From: Paraburkholderia sp. BL21I4N1
Lineage (GTDB): Bacteria > Pseudomonadota > Gammaproteobacteria > Burkholderiales > Burkholderiaceae
Direction of reading: 5' to 3'
DNA: 64,000 nt
Assembly: GCF_002973525.1 (NCBI RefSeq)
Contig: NZ_PVEN01000017.1
Span: 1 to 64,000, forward strand
The first letter of the stretch is position 1. Each line of letters starts with the position of its first letter. The notes under the pieces are model-generated. The model worked only from the letters and a program-made list of their open reading frames with translations, made no database searches and was not told the origin of the DNA. Positions 52,981 through 62,197 of the stretch are shown piece by piece. A program made the translations under genes and the position numbers.

Positions 52981-53973
52981 ATGTCGTTAAAAAATTCCTG
53001 GTTTGAGGCCTTGCAGGCAGGCTCGTTGCGTTTCGCGGCGGGGATCGATGTGGGTTCGCAAAGCGTGCGTCTGGTCGTGATCAGTCATCGCGCGTTGCCG
53101 GCTTCGGCGCTGCGTATCGAATACGTGTCGACCGTGCCGCTCGCGCCGGGCGCGATGGCGGGCACCGAGATCGCCGACCGGCATGCGGTGGCGCGCGCGT
53201 TGCGCGAAGCGTTTGCCGGTTTGCCGCGCGCGTGTGCCGTGCAGGCGCTGCGTTGCGCGATGGCGGTGCCGGCATCGGCCACGCTCATGACCACGGTGCC
53301 GCTCGCGCGGCTTGCCGCGCAAAGCGGCGGCGCGGGTGACGGCGGCCATGAACTGATTGAACTGGAGCCGGCGGTGATGAACGAGGTCGAGCGGATCGCG
53401 GGGCTCGAGTGGCATGCGCTGGCGGTCGACTGGTACGTCGACGACAGGCCCGGCACGAGCCGCTCGGTGACGATTGCCGCGACCGCGCGCCAGCATCTCG
53501 AGGCGCGTATGGAATGCGCGGCGGCCGCCGGCATTTCGCTGACCGCCGTCGACGGCGAGCCCCATGCGGCCCTGCGCGCCATGCGCTATGCGGCGAGTTG
53601 CGAACTCGATCCGCACGAGCCGTACGTTGCGCTGTGGATCGGTACGGACGGCGTGTACGGATGGCGTTTCGCCGAAGACTGTCTGGTCCATGAGATGCGT
53701 TATCCGGCGCCCGAACACACGGATCTCGCCGACGCGTTGCGCGATCTGGGTCATGACGCAGTGATCCGTTGCGCGTTCCTGAGCGGCGAAGTCGATCTGC
53801 TCGATGGGGTGGGCTTTTCGATGGTGGATATCGCCGATGTGTTGAGCTGCCCGGTACTGCCCTTCGACCTGGCGATGCTCGGCGGCCTCGAGCGGCCGCA
53901 GACCGATGCGTTGTTGCACGAGCCGGAAGGCGCAGTAGCGTTCGGGCTGGCGTTGCGCGGGGTGTTCGAATGA
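52981..53973 (+). CDS. pilM: type IV pilus assembly ATPase-like protein PilM (HofM-like)
   Basis: 330 residues from ATG 52981, with GGGAGGG upstream; the open frame runs 41 codons further but is not family-like. An actin-like fold: AAGIDVGSQSVRLVVIS is the first phosphate loop and VALWIGTDGVYGW the second. PilM binds the N-terminus of PilN and forms the cytoplasmic ring of the pilus or DNA-uptake machine. Overlaps pilN by four bases. Confidence 0.88.
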   Translation: MSLKNSWFEALQAGSLRFAAGIDVGSQSVRLVVISHRALPASALRIEYVSTVPLAPGAMAGTEIADRHAVARALREAFAGLPRACAVQALRCAMAVPASATLMTTVPLARLAAQSGGAGDGGHELIELEPAVMNEVERIAGLEWHALAVDWYVDDRPGTSRSVTIAATARQHLEARMECAAAAGISLTAVDGEPHAALRAMRYAASCELDPHEPYVALWIGTDGVYGWRFAEDCLVHEMRYPAPEHTDLADALRDLGHDAVIRCAFLSGEVDLLDGVGFSMVDIADVLSCPVLPFDLAMLGGLERPQTDALLHEPEGAVAFGLALRGVFE

Positions 53974-54737
53974 TGGGCGGTCTGTTGCTGGGAGCGGGTT
54001 CGCATCCGCCGGTGTTTTCGTCATCGCCTTCATCTTCGTCTTCGCCTTCTCGCGGTGTGCGTTTCGTGCGGTCGTGGCTCGGGGGTTTCAATCTGCTGCC
54101 TTATCGGCAGCGCAATGCCCGGCTTGCGCGTCGGCGTCGGCTGCTTGAATGGACGGCCGCAGCGTTCACCGGTTGCGCGGCGGTGCTGCCGGTGAACGGG
54201 TGGCAAACGTTCGAGCGCATGCAGTTCGATGCGCGGCGCGCGTCGATCGATCAAGCGTTCACGCGTCTGAGCGCGCCGCTCGCGGAGCACGCGACCCTGC
54301 TGCGCGCGCGGGACGAGCAGAGCAAGAACGCCGCCCGCGCAAGGCGTTTGTCCGACCCGCTTACGCATTTGCGCGATCTGATCGATGCGCTGAGTTCCGG
54401 GCCGGGTGAGGGCGTGGTGTTGAAGCAGATGCGTCAGCGTGAACACGAGACGCAAATGCTGGCGACGTCGCATGGACATGCGGCGTCGGCGGCGTGGCTC
54501 AAACGTTTGAGCGGCATTCGCGGCGTGAAAGGCGCGGAGGTGAGCGACCTGCATAGCTCGGCGACGCGGGCCGCGGGGCGCGCGGTTGCTGGCGCCGGCG
54601 CTGTTGTTGGCGTGTCCGGCCCGGTCGAGTTCGGCGCGCATTTGCGTTGGGACGACGTGGTGTTGAAGACGGCTGGCAAGGGGGGCTCCGCGCCATCACT
54701 TGCTCTCAAGTCCGAACTATCGAGAGGTGTGAAATGA
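53970..54737 (+). CDS. pilN: type IV pilus assembly protein PilN-like
   Basis: 255 residues from ATG 53970, four bases inside pilM (a second ATG at 53973 is equally possible). A Ser-rich stretch near residues 16-25 precedes the PilN signature FNLLPYRQ, one membrane segment (near 60-75) and a periplasmic coiled-coil and ferredoxin-like part. Several Arg-rich stretches. It links PilM to PilO. Confidence 0.8.
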   Translation: MMGGLLLGAGSHPPVFSSSPSSSSSPSRGVRFVRSWLGGFNLLPYRQRNARLARRRRLLEWTAAAFTGCAAVLPVNGWQTFERMQFDARRASIDQAFTRLSAPLAEHATLLRARDEQSKNAARARRLSDPLTHLRDLIDALSSGPGEGVVLKQMRQREHETQMLATSHGHAASAAWLKRLSGIRGVKGAEVSDLHSSATRAAGRAVAGAGAVVGVSGPVEFGAHLRWDDVVLKTAGKGGSAPSLALKSELSRGVK

Positions 54738-55654
54738 GCACGACATTCGTTGAGTTTGGCGGCGCGGCTAGTGCGCGGTCTTTCTTCTCGCATTGGATAA
54801 AGCGTGCGCGCGTGCCGTTCGATGCGTGGAGCAGACGTCGCCGTTGGGTGGTTGCCTTGCTGATTGCCGCGATAGTGTTCGCTCTCGGCACGCATGGCTG
54901 GATCGTCGCGGATTTTTCTGGCGTGGACGCGAGCCGGTCGGCGTTGGCGGCGAGCGCGCAACGCCTCGCCGATGCGCGGCATTCGTTCGCGCAGTTGCCC
55001 ACATTGCGGCGGGAGGTTGCGGCACTGGGCGCGGTGCGTCCGGGCGTGTCGTGGACGTCGGCGGACGACGTGCGCGTCGTTTCCGAACTGGCCGCGCGGA
55101 ACGACGTCACGCTATTGAGCCTCGAGCCCGGCGCCGCCAGCGGCGTCGGCGCTGAGAGCATGCGCCCGCTGCAGTTCACCGCGCGCACCGATTTCGTCCA
55201 CCTGATGGCGTTTCTGCGTGGGCTCTCGGATTTGCCGGTGCTGACCGTTCCCGTCGACGTGACGGTCAAGCGCGATGCCAGTTCGCTGGTGGTGAACGCG
55301 ACGCTGAATATATTTAGCGCGCTGCGGCCGGCGCCGTTGAATGCGGCGGCGGACACGTTCGTCGACGCCAGCCTCGATTCGGACGACGACGAAGACCTCG
55401 TGTTCTTCGATCCGTTCTCGCCGCCGCAGATGTTCGCCGCAGGTGGTGTGTCCGATGGTTCGCCATTACGTCTGGTCGGGCTGCTGCGCGATCGCACGCG
55501 TGGTTTGGCGTTGCTCGATACGGCAGAGGGCGCGGCTACCGTCGCGGCTGGGCAACTGATCGGTGCCGAGCGCGTCACGAGGCTCGACGCGCTTGGGATT
55601 ACGCTCGCCAGAGGTGATGAGACGCGCACGCTTTCGTTGATGGAGGCTTCATGA
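54734..55654 (+). CDS. pilO: PilO-like protein with a C-terminal PilP-like domain
   Basis: 306 residues from ATG 54734 (ATGA overlap with pilN). The N-terminal part has a membrane segment (VVALLIAAIVFALGTHGWIV near 40-60) and a coiled coil plus a PilO-type domain. After an acidic linker (SDDDEDLVFFDPFSPPQ near 220-235) the last 70 residues (LRLVGLLRDRTRGLALLDTA onward) look like the beta domain of PilP, including the DPF motif that starts it. No separate pilP gene is present, so a fusion is inferred. Overlaps pilQ by four bases. Confidence 0.75.
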   Translation: MSTTFVEFGGAASARSFFSHWIKRARVPFDAWSRRRRWVVALLIAAIVFALGTHGWIVADFSGVDASRSALAASAQRLADARHSFAQLPTLRREVAALGAVRPGVSWTSADDVRVVSELAARNDVTLLSLEPGAASGVGAESMRPLQFTARTDFVHLMAFLRGLSDLPVLTVPVDVTVKRDASSLVVNATLNIFSALRPAPLNAAADTFVDASLDSDDDEDLVFFDPFSPPQMFAAGGVSDGSPLRLVGLLRDRTRGLALLDTAEGAATVAAGQLIGAERVTRLDALGITLARGDETRTLSLMEAS

Positions 55655-57408
55655 TGAGTTCGGCGAAATTGGCGCGGATCGCGCGATCGTGTTGGGGTTG
55701 GGGCGCGTCGCCGGGAGCGTGCCTGTTGCGTGGGGCTCGCTTGGCTCGTGTATTTCGCGTGGCTTGCGTGTCTCGCTCACCGAACGCGTGGTGTTTGCGG
55801 CACGCGCGTCGTGTGTGTCTCGGGCTGGTCGTCGGTTCGGTGTTGAGCGTCGGTATCGCACGGGCTTCGACGCCGCCGTTGCCGCCGCTACCGGACCACA
55901 TGTTGCGGGACGATGCGGTCGCGTTGCCACGTGAGATTGCCGTCGAAGTGCCGAACCCGTTTCGTGACGATTCGGCGGAGACGACGGATGTGTCGAAGGC
56001 GTCTGCGTCCAGTGCGGCTGGCGCATCCGCTGCCAGCGCCGAGATCACGGCCGACGGCTCCTCTCCGCCCACGCAAATCTCAACCCCGACCCGTGACGTC
56101 GCGGCCACCTCCGCACTCGAAGGCCCACCCACACCGCTACCGCCGCTCCCGCGCCTCGGCAGCGCACCAAAAACCGCCGCCGACGCCAATCTCGCAGCCG
56201 ACGACAAAGCGATCTCGCTGAACTTCCAGCGTGCCGAACTCGGCGCCGTGCTCAACGCGTTCGCGCAGTTCACCGGCCTGAACATCGTCGCGAGCGAACG
56301 AGTGCGTGGCGCCGTCTCGTTGCGGCTCGACAAGGTGCCGTGGCGCACGGCGTTCGACACCTTGCTCGACGTCAACGGCCTCGCAATGGAGCGCCACGGC
56401 AACGTGATCTGGGTCGCGCCGCAGGCCGATCTGGCTGCGCGCGAACGGCAGCGCTTCGAAGCGCATGCCCGCAGCGCCGATCTCGAACCACTCGCCAGCC
56501 GTACGTTCCAGTTGCACTACGCGCGCGCCGAAGACGTCCGCCGCCTGCTGACCGGTTCCGGCAATCAGCGCGTGCTGTCCAAACGCGGCGCCGCCACCGC
56601 CGATCCGCGCACCAACCTGCTGTTCGTGACTGACCTCGAGGCTCGCCTCGCGCAGATCGCGGCGCTGCTCGGTTCCGTCGACCGGCCCACCCGCCAGGTG
56701 TTGATCGAAGCGCGGATCGTCGAGGGCGAACATGGGTTCTCGCGGAATCTCGGCGTGCGGCTCTCGATGGCGGCCACTAGCGAAGACGGTTCGGCGCGCG
56801 GCCTGACCGGCGGCAAGGACGGCGCGGTTTATGATCTGTCGGCGCGGCCCATTGCCGGTTTCGACGCCGCGACCGCCGGCCTGACGTTGTTCGCGGCCGC
56901 CGCGACGCGGCTACTGAATATCGAGCTGAGCGCGCTGGAGGCTGAGGGTCGTGGGGAAATCGTCTCCAGTCCGCGGGTCGTCACGGCCGACCGGATGAAG
57001 GCAGTGGTCGAGCAGGGCACCGAGTTGCCTTACCAGGCGAAGGTGGGGCAGGGCGTATCTGGCGTGCAGTTCCGTCGCGCCACGCTCAAACTCGAGGTCG
57101 AACCGCAAATCATGCCTGACGGCCGGGTCGTGCTGGACCTCGACGTCGCCAAAGACAGCGTCGGCGAACAGACCGACGCCGGTCCCGCGATCAACACCAA
57201 ACACGTGCAAACGCGGGTCGAAGTCGAGGATGGTGGTACGGTGTCGATCGGCGGAATTTACGCCACCGACGACCGGGACGATGTGACTCGGGTTCCGCTC
57301 CTGGGCAAAATACCCTTTTTGGGGGCGCTTTTTCGCCATCGGGCACATCGCGACCAGCGCAGCGAACTGGCGGTTTTCATCACGCCGCGCGTCGTTCAGA
57401 TAAATTAG
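55651..57408 (+). CDS. pilQ: type IV pilus secretin PilQ (HofQ-like)
   Basis: 585 residues. A long N-terminus of about 55 residues precedes the hydrophobic export segment ending in IARA. A Pro/Ala/Ser-rich linker runs to about 180. The secretin/TonB short N domain (LNFQRAELGAVLNAFAQFTG) and an N1 domain follow, and the secretin pore (QVLIEARIVEGEHGFSRNLG, VPLLGKIPFLGALFR, ELAVFITPRVV) closes the protein. I see no AMIN domain, which larger PilQ proteins carry. It forms the outer-membrane channel. ATG 55651 overlaps the pilO stop; a later start is possible. Confidence 0.9.
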   Translation: MMSSAKLARIARSCWGWGASPGACLLRGARLARVFRVACVSRSPNAWCLRHARRVCLGLVVGSVLSVGIARASTPPLPPLPDHMLRDDAVALPREIAVEVPNPFRDDSAETTDVSKASASSAAGASAASAEITADGSSPPTQISTPTRDVAATSALEGPPTPLPPLPRLGSAPKTAADANLAADDKAISLNFQRAELGAVLNAFAQFTGLNIVASERVRGAVSLRLDKVPWRTAFDTLLDVNGLAMERHGNVIWVAPQADLAARERQRFEAHARSADLEPLASRTFQLHYARAEDVRRLLTGSGNQRVLSKRGAATADPRTNLLFVTDLEARLAQIAALLGSVDRPTRQVLIEARIVEGEHGFSRNLGVRLSMAATSEDGSARGLTGGKDGAVYDLSARPIAGFDAATAGLTLFAAAATRLLNIELSALEAEGRGEIVSSPRVVTADRMKAVVEQGTELPYQAKVGQGVSGVQFRRATLKLEVEPQIMPDGRVVLDLDVAKDSVGEQTDAGPAINTKHVQTRVEVEDGGTVSIGGIYATDDRDDVTRVPLLGKIPFLGALFRHRAHRDQRSELAVFITPRVVQIN

Positions 57409-57514
57409 GGGCATGGCGCCGCTGCTCTCCAGCGGCGGCGCGCAGGCTCGACAAGGCAGCCGCTTTGCCAGTAAGCTGCGGCACGAACACCACCGGACTA
57501 GCCAGAGGACACCG

Positions 57515-58066
57515 TTGCAAGCGCGGGACGCACACGCCAATGTATTTTTTGTAGGGCTCATGGGGGCAGGAAAAACCACCGTGGGCCGGGCCATTGCGCG
57601 CCGTCTCGATCGCCCGTTCTTCGATTCCGACCATGAAATCGAAGCGCGCACGGGCGCGCGCATTCCGGTGATCTTCGAACTGGAGGGCGAAGCGGGCTTT
57701 CGCGAGCGGGAGGCGAGCGTGATTTCCGAGCTCACCGGGCGCGAAAATATCGTCTTAGCCACCGGTGGCGGCGCGGTGCTGCGGCCGGAAAACCGCGAAT
57801 CGCTGCAAAATCGCGGCGTGGTGATTTACCTGCGAGCCAACCCGCACGACCTTTGGCTGCGCACCCGGCGCGACAAGAATCGCCCGCTTCTGCAAACCGA
57901 AGACCCCAAAGCGCGTCTCGAAGCGCTCTACGAAGTGCGCGATCCGTTATATCGGGAATGCGCGCATTTCGTCATCGAAACTGGCCGGCCTTCGGTCAAC
58001 GGCCTCGTCAACATGGTTCTGATGCAGCTCGAGATGGTCGGTGTCGCCAAACATCCTGCGTCATAA
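57515..58066 (+). CDS. aroK: shikimate kinase
   Basis: 183 residues from TTG 57515, chosen because AGAGGA lies seven bases upstream and QARDAHANVFFVGLMGAGK is the start of relatives; no ATG or GTG in a suitable place. P loop GLMGAGKTT, DSDHEIE for shikimate and magnesium, GGGAVLRPENR. It phosphorylates shikimate in the chorismate pathway. Its stop overlaps the first ATG of aroB. Confidence 0.94.
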   Translation: MQARDAHANVFFVGLMGAGKTTVGRAIARRLDRPFFDSDHEIEARTGARIPVIFELEGEAGFREREASVISELTGRENIVLATGGGAVLRPENRESLQNRGVVIYLRANPHDLWLRTRRDKNRPLLQTEDPKARLEALYEVRDPLYRECAHFVIETGRPSVNGLVNMVLMQLEMVGVAKHPAS

Positions 58067-58074
58067 TGGACCGT

Positions 58075-59151
58075 ATGATTACCGTTAATGTCGAACTGGG
58101 CGAGCGCGCCTACCCCATCCATATCGGTGCCGATCTGATCGGCCAGACCGCATTGTTCGCGCCGCATATTGCCGGCAGTTCGGTGACGATCGTCACGAAC
58201 ACCACCGTCGAGCCGCTTTACGGCGACAAGCTTCGCACCGCGCTCGCGCCGCTCGGCAAACAGGTTTCCACGGTCGTTTTGCCGGACGGCGAAGCCTATA
58301 AAAACCTCGAAACGCTGAACTTGATTTTCGACGCGCTGCTCGGCTCGCGCGCCGATCGCAAGACCACGCTGATCGCTTTGGGCGGCGGTGTGATCGGCGA
58401 TATGACGGGCTTTGCCGCGGCTTGCTATATGCGTGGCGTGCCGTTCATTCAGGTGCCGACTACGTTGTTGTCGCAGGTGGATTCGTCGGTGGGCGGCAAG
58501 ACCGGCATCAATCATCCGCTTGGCAAGAACATGATCGGCGCGTTCTACCAGCCGCAAGCCGTGATCGCCGACATCGGCGCATTGCGCACGCTGCCGGCAC
58601 GCGAACTGGCGGCGGGCGTCGCCGAAGTGATCAAGACCGGCGCGATTGCCGACGCGGGTTTCTTCAGCTGGATCGAAGCCAACGTCGAGGCGCTGAACGC
58701 CTGCGAACCCGCGGCGCTGATCGAGGCGGTCAAGCGCTCGTGCGAGATCAAGGCTTCGGTGGTGGCGCAGGACGAGCGTGAAGGCGGATTGCGCGCGATC
58801 CTTAATTTCGGTCACACCTTCGGCCACGCGATCGAAGCCGGGCTCGGCTACGGCGAATGGCTGCACGGCGAGGCGGTGGGCTGCGGGATGGTGATGGCGG
58901 CAGATCTGTCCGTCCGCATGGGCTATCTCGACGAAACCGCGCGCAAACGCCTGGTCGACGTGATCGTCGCCGCGCATTTGCCGACCCGGGCGCCCGCGCT
59001 TGGCGAATCTCGCTACGTCGAACTCATGCAGGTCGATAAGAAGGCGGAAGCCGGCACGATCAAATTCATTCTGCTGAAGCGTTTCGGTGAGACGCTGATC
59101 ACCCAGGCGCCGGACGACGAGGTGCAGGCCACGTTGGCCGCCGCGATCTAA
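58075..59151 (+). CDS. aroB: 3-dehydroquinate synthase
   Basis: 358 residues from ATG 58075 (MITVNVELGERAYPIHIGAD); ATG 58066, which overlaps the aroK stop, is an in-frame alternative adding three residues. NAD-binding GGGVIGDMTGFAAA, and metal ligands in the region of NFGHTFGHAIE and the preceding EVIK. It cyclises DAHP in the chorismate pathway. aroK-aroB is a conserved pair. Confidence 0.97.
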   Translation: MITVNVELGERAYPIHIGADLIGQTALFAPHIAGSSVTIVTNTTVEPLYGDKLRTALAPLGKQVSTVVLPDGEAYKNLETLNLIFDALLGSRADRKTTLIALGGGVIGDMTGFAAACYMRGVPFIQVPTTLLSQVDSSVGGKTGINHPLGKNMIGAFYQPQAVIADIGALRTLPARELAAGVAEVIKTGAIADAGFFSWIEANVEALNACEPAALIEAVKRSCEIKASVVAQDEREGGLRAILNFGHTFGHAIEAGLGYGEWLHGEAVGCGMVMAADLSVRMGYLDETARKRLVDVIVAAHLPTRAPALGESRYVELMQVDKKAEAGTIKFILLKRFGETLITQAPDDEVQATLAAAI

Positions 59152-59222
59152 AGGCGGCGACTGGCCGGGCAAAGCATCACGCACCCGCGTCACGAGGCGC
59201 CGCTTATGTTTCGGAGAACCCG

Positions 59223-60425
59223 GTGGCAGACAGGCGCAGCGACGATGTAAAGCACGACCCGGCAAGCACGGCGGCGTTCGGCGTGCTCACCCAGGAAGCA
59301 CTCGAAGCGCACCTTGCGCCTTACGCGGCGCATTCGTCGCAGTCGCGCGGTCGCCGTTATCCGGAAGCCGCGCCCAGCGCCCGCACCGAATTTCAGCGCG
59401 ACCGCGACCGTATCGTCCACTCCACGGCGTTCCGCCGGCTCGAATACAAAACGCAGGTCTTCGTGAATCACGAGGGCGACCTGTTTCGCACGCGTCTGAC
59501 GCATAGCCTCGAAGTGGCGCAGATCGCGCGGTCGGTCGCGCGCAGTCTGCGGGTCAACGAAGACCTCGTCGAGGCGATTTCGCTGGCTCACGATCTCGGC
59601 CACACGCCGTTTGGTCATGCCGGTCAGGACGCGCTGAACGAATGCATGCGCGAGCACGGCGGCTTCGAACACAATCTGCAAAGTCTCGCGGTGGTCGACG
59701 ATCTGGAGGAGCACTACGGCGCGTTCGACGGCCTGAACCTCTGCTTCGAAACGCGCGAGGGGATTCTCAAGCACTGTTCGCGGGACAACGCCCGGCGGCT
59801 CGGCGCGTTGGGCGAGCGCTTTCTCGAAGGCCGTCAGCCATCCATTGAAGCGCAAATCGCCAACGTCGCCGATGAGATCGCTTACAACAACCACGATGTC
59901 GACGACGGCTTGCGTTCCGGCCTGCTCACGGTCGAGCAACTCGCCGAAGTGGCGTTATGGCAGACGCACTACGAGGCGGCACGCCGCGATTTTCCGCAGA
60001 TCGAAGGACGCAGGCTGATTCATGAAACGGTGCGGCGCATCATCAACACGCTGATCGTCGATCTGATCGATACGACCAAGACGAATCTGGCCCGTTACGC
60101 GCCGACGTCGCTCGACGCGGTGCGTGCCGCGCCCGTGCTGGTCGCGCACAGCGAAGCGATCGCCGCGCAGGCTGCGGTGCTCAAGCGTTTTCTGTTCAAG
60201 AACCTGTACCGCCATTACCGCGTGATGCGGATGGCCAACAAGGCGCGGCGCGTCGTGATCGGCTTGTTCAACGCGTTCACGGAAGATCCGCGACTGTTGC
60301 CACCGGGTTATCTGTCGGCGGACGGGGCGCAACAAGCCCGGCTGATCGCGCATTACATCGCGGGGATGACGGATCGGTATGCGTTGAAGGAATATCAGCG
60401 GCTGTTCGTGATCGAAGACAACTGA
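59223..60425 (+). CDS. dgt: deoxyguanosinetriphosphate triphosphohydrolase-like protein
   Basis: 400 residues from GTG 59223, four bases after CGGAGAA. An HD-domain dNTP triphosphohydrolase: RLTHSLEVAQIARS, AHDLGHTPFGHAGQ and ADEIAYNNHDVDDGL carry the metal-binding His and Asp residues. This short form is common in beta-proteobacteria; its exact nucleotide preference cannot be told from sequence. Confidence 0.93.
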   Translation: MADRRSDDVKHDPASTAAFGVLTQEALEAHLAPYAAHSSQSRGRRYPEAAPSARTEFQRDRDRIVHSTAFRRLEYKTQVFVNHEGDLFRTRLTHSLEVAQIARSVARSLRVNEDLVEAISLAHDLGHTPFGHAGQDALNECMREHGGFEHNLQSLAVVDDLEEHYGAFDGLNLCFETREGILKHCSRDNARRLGALGERFLEGRQPSIEAQIANVADEIAYNNHDVDDGLRSGLLTVEQLAEVALWQTHYEAARRDFPQIEGRRLIHETVRRIINTLIVDLIDTTKTNLARYAPTSLDAVRAAPVLVAHSEAIAAQAAVLKRFLFKNLYRHYRVMRMANKARRVVIGLFNAFTEDPRLLPPGYLSADGAQQARLIAHYIAGMTDRYALKEYQRLFVIEDN

Positions 60426-60437
60426 TCGCGGCAGGGC

Positions 60438-60463
60438 GCGGCGCCGGCTTGCACCGGCGCCGC
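60438..60463. terminator. GC-rich hairpin between dgt and the DUF883 gene
   Basis: GCGGCGCCGG and CCGGCGCCGC form a perfect 10-bp stem with a 6-base loop. No T run on either side, so termination is possible but not certain. It lies between convergent genes. Confidence 0.5.
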
Positions 60464-60522
60464 AATCGGCCTACCGCAAACCACGGCAAACTACCGCGGT
60501 CGTGCCACCGCGTGCTTGCGTG

Positions 60523-60903
60523 TTACCGCAAGCGCGACGCGAACAGCGCCCCGGCTATCAGCGCGACGCCGCCCACTATCGCAATCGTCTGCCACGGGTT
60601 TTCATGCACGTAGTCGTCGGCATCAGCCATCGCGACCTCAGCGCGCTCGCGCACGGCTTCGCGCGTGTCGTTCAAACGTGCGCGCGCGGCTTCCAGCTGT
60701 TTGCGCAGTTTGCCGCGCAGTGCCACGGCGTCGGCCTGGGTGCCATCGGCCAAAGTCGATTCGAGTTCGGACATCAGCGTGCGTAGTTCGCCCGCGATAT
60801 CTTCGGCCGCGTGGCGGCCGTGGCGTGCAATACGTTTTGCACGGCGGCTCGTGCTGGTCCAGGATTCGCCGAGGGCGTCTCGCGTATTCGGAAGTGCTGT
60901 CAT
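60523..60903 (-). CDS. DUF883/ElaB-YqjD family membrane-anchored protein
   Basis: 126 residues from the ATG at 60903, after CGGAG on the minus strand. A long charged amphipathic helix (residues 15-95, rich in Arg/Glu/Ala) is followed by ENPWQTIAIVGGVALIAGAL, a single C-terminal membrane anchor with the family's W-x-T-I/V pattern. E. coli ElaB and YqjD bind stationary-phase ribosomes at the membrane; the same role is a guess here. Confidence 0.88.
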   Translation of the reverse strand: MTALPNTRDALGESWTSTSRRAKRIARHGRHAAEDIAGELRTLMSELESTLADGTQADAVALRGKLRKQLEAARARLNDTREAVRERAEVAMADADDYVHENPWQTIAIVGGVALIAGALFASRLR

Positions 60904-61194
60904 GGTCGCTCCGTCGATGAGGTGAAAGGTCCCACGCCTCGTCACATAAACGCGCAACGCGTCACGACGCGGGAAACACCCTGCGGACGCAACTTTGGTG
61001 CCAAACCGCACGCGCGCGGCCCGATTACTGTGCAGCCTCGTTCATACCGCCGGACGACTGCCTCGTCGACGGCTATTCGTCAGCAGATATTGCACGAGCC
61101 GGCGCGATTGCGGGTCAAATTTACAAACGCTCGCACCGGCCCGGAAAGAGCGCGCACGCGGCCAACGTGCGGCCGAGAAGCACACGCGAAATGG
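60904..61194. other. non-coding stretch upstream of the DUF883 gene
   Basis: About 290 bases between the ompW terminator and the DUF883 start. Short open frames on both strands lack ribosome sites and family resemblance. It presumably holds the DUF883 promoter on the minus strand, but I cannot identify its boxes. Confidence 0.4.
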
Positions 61195-61225
61195 AAAACG
61201 CCGTCATTGGATTGATGACGGCGTT
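61195..61225 (-). terminator. terminator after ompW
   Basis: AACGCCGTCAT pairs with ATGACGGCGTT (11 bp) around a 7-base loop; on the minus strand the stem ends in a short T run (GTTTTCC). It lies 59 bases past the ompW stop. Confidence 0.75.
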
Positions 61226-61283
61226 GTCCAAGCCACGAAAATTCGACTACCCTAACTAAACGCGTCCCTATTTTCGCGAAGCG

Positions 61284-62009
61284 TTAGAAACGGTAACCGA
61301 TGTTGACGTAGGAAACGATCGGGTTCAGCTTGATCTTGGTTTGCGACGTGGCCGTCAGCGTGCCGACCGGCGTGTTGGCGGCGGTGGTCAGCTTGGCGGT
61401 CGTGCTGAGCGGCAGATACGAGATCGAGACGCCGGCGAACCAGTGCTGATTGAACGCGTAAGTGAAACCGGCATTAAACACTGGCTCCCACGAACTATCC
61501 GTACTGACGCTGGTCGGACCATGCAGAACATTGGCTTCAAACGCACCGTTGGTGATCTTCTGGTCGGTGAACCAGATGCGACTCACGCCAACGCCGAGAT
61601 ATGGGCGGAACGTGGCGGTCGGCGCGTTGAAGTAGTACTTGAATAGCAGAGTCGGGCTCCACTGCTTCGCCTGGCCCAGCTTGCCGAATTGTTCGAGGCT
61701 GCCCGTGCCGTTCAGGTCGAAAGAAGGCGGGACGCCGATCACGAATTCGGTTGCGATGTGATCAGTGACGAAGTAGCCGGCGGTGAAGCCGAGGGTATCG
61801 GCGGAACCCAGCGATGCACCGGTGTTGGGTTCGGTAATGTTGGTGGGGCTGCCGCCAAGACTTGTGATTCTCAACGGGTCGCTGCTCGATTGAGGCGCAA
61901 GATGGAACCAGCCTGTTGTGACGAAAAAGCTGCCGGCCGATTGCGCATGCGCTGCCGTTGACATACAGGCTAGCGCCGCGAGCCCCGTTACGGCCTGTTT
62001 TAATTTCAT
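61284..62009 (-). CDS. ompW: OmpW family outer-membrane protein
   Basis: 241 residues from the ATG at 62009, preceded by GGAGGAG. A signal peptide ends at AAHAQSAG. The mature protein has the alternating pattern of an eight-stranded barrel and ends in IVSYVNIGYRF with the C-terminal Phe used for barrel assembly. FRPYLGVGVSRIWF is a family motif. OmpW forms a narrow hydrophobic channel. Confidence 0.93.
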   Translation of the reverse strand: MKLKQAVTGLAALACMSTAAHAQSAGSFFVTTGWFHLAPQSSSDPLRITSLGGSPTNITEPNTGASLGSADTLGFTAGYFVTDHIATEFVIGVPPSFDLNGTGSLEQFGKLGQAKQWSPTLLFKYYFNAPTATFRPYLGVGVSRIWFTDQKITNGAFEANVLHGPTSVSTDSSWEPVFNAGFTYAFNQHWFAGVSISYLPLSTTAKLTTAANTPVGTLTATSQTKIKLNPIVSYVNIGYRF

Positions 62010-62197
62010 ATGTGCTCCTCCAGAAAAGGCCCGCTCATTATGACTACAACGTTTGAAACAAACCATACGCGGCGGTTAGAGCTTTCTCCCTAAGCACCGC
62101 GTGGTTTCTGGCTCAGCCGCGCCGCGCCGAACCGTAGGGCGCATGCGGCTTTTCGGACCTTCGGGTATGTACCAACGCGACTATCGGATACTCCAGC

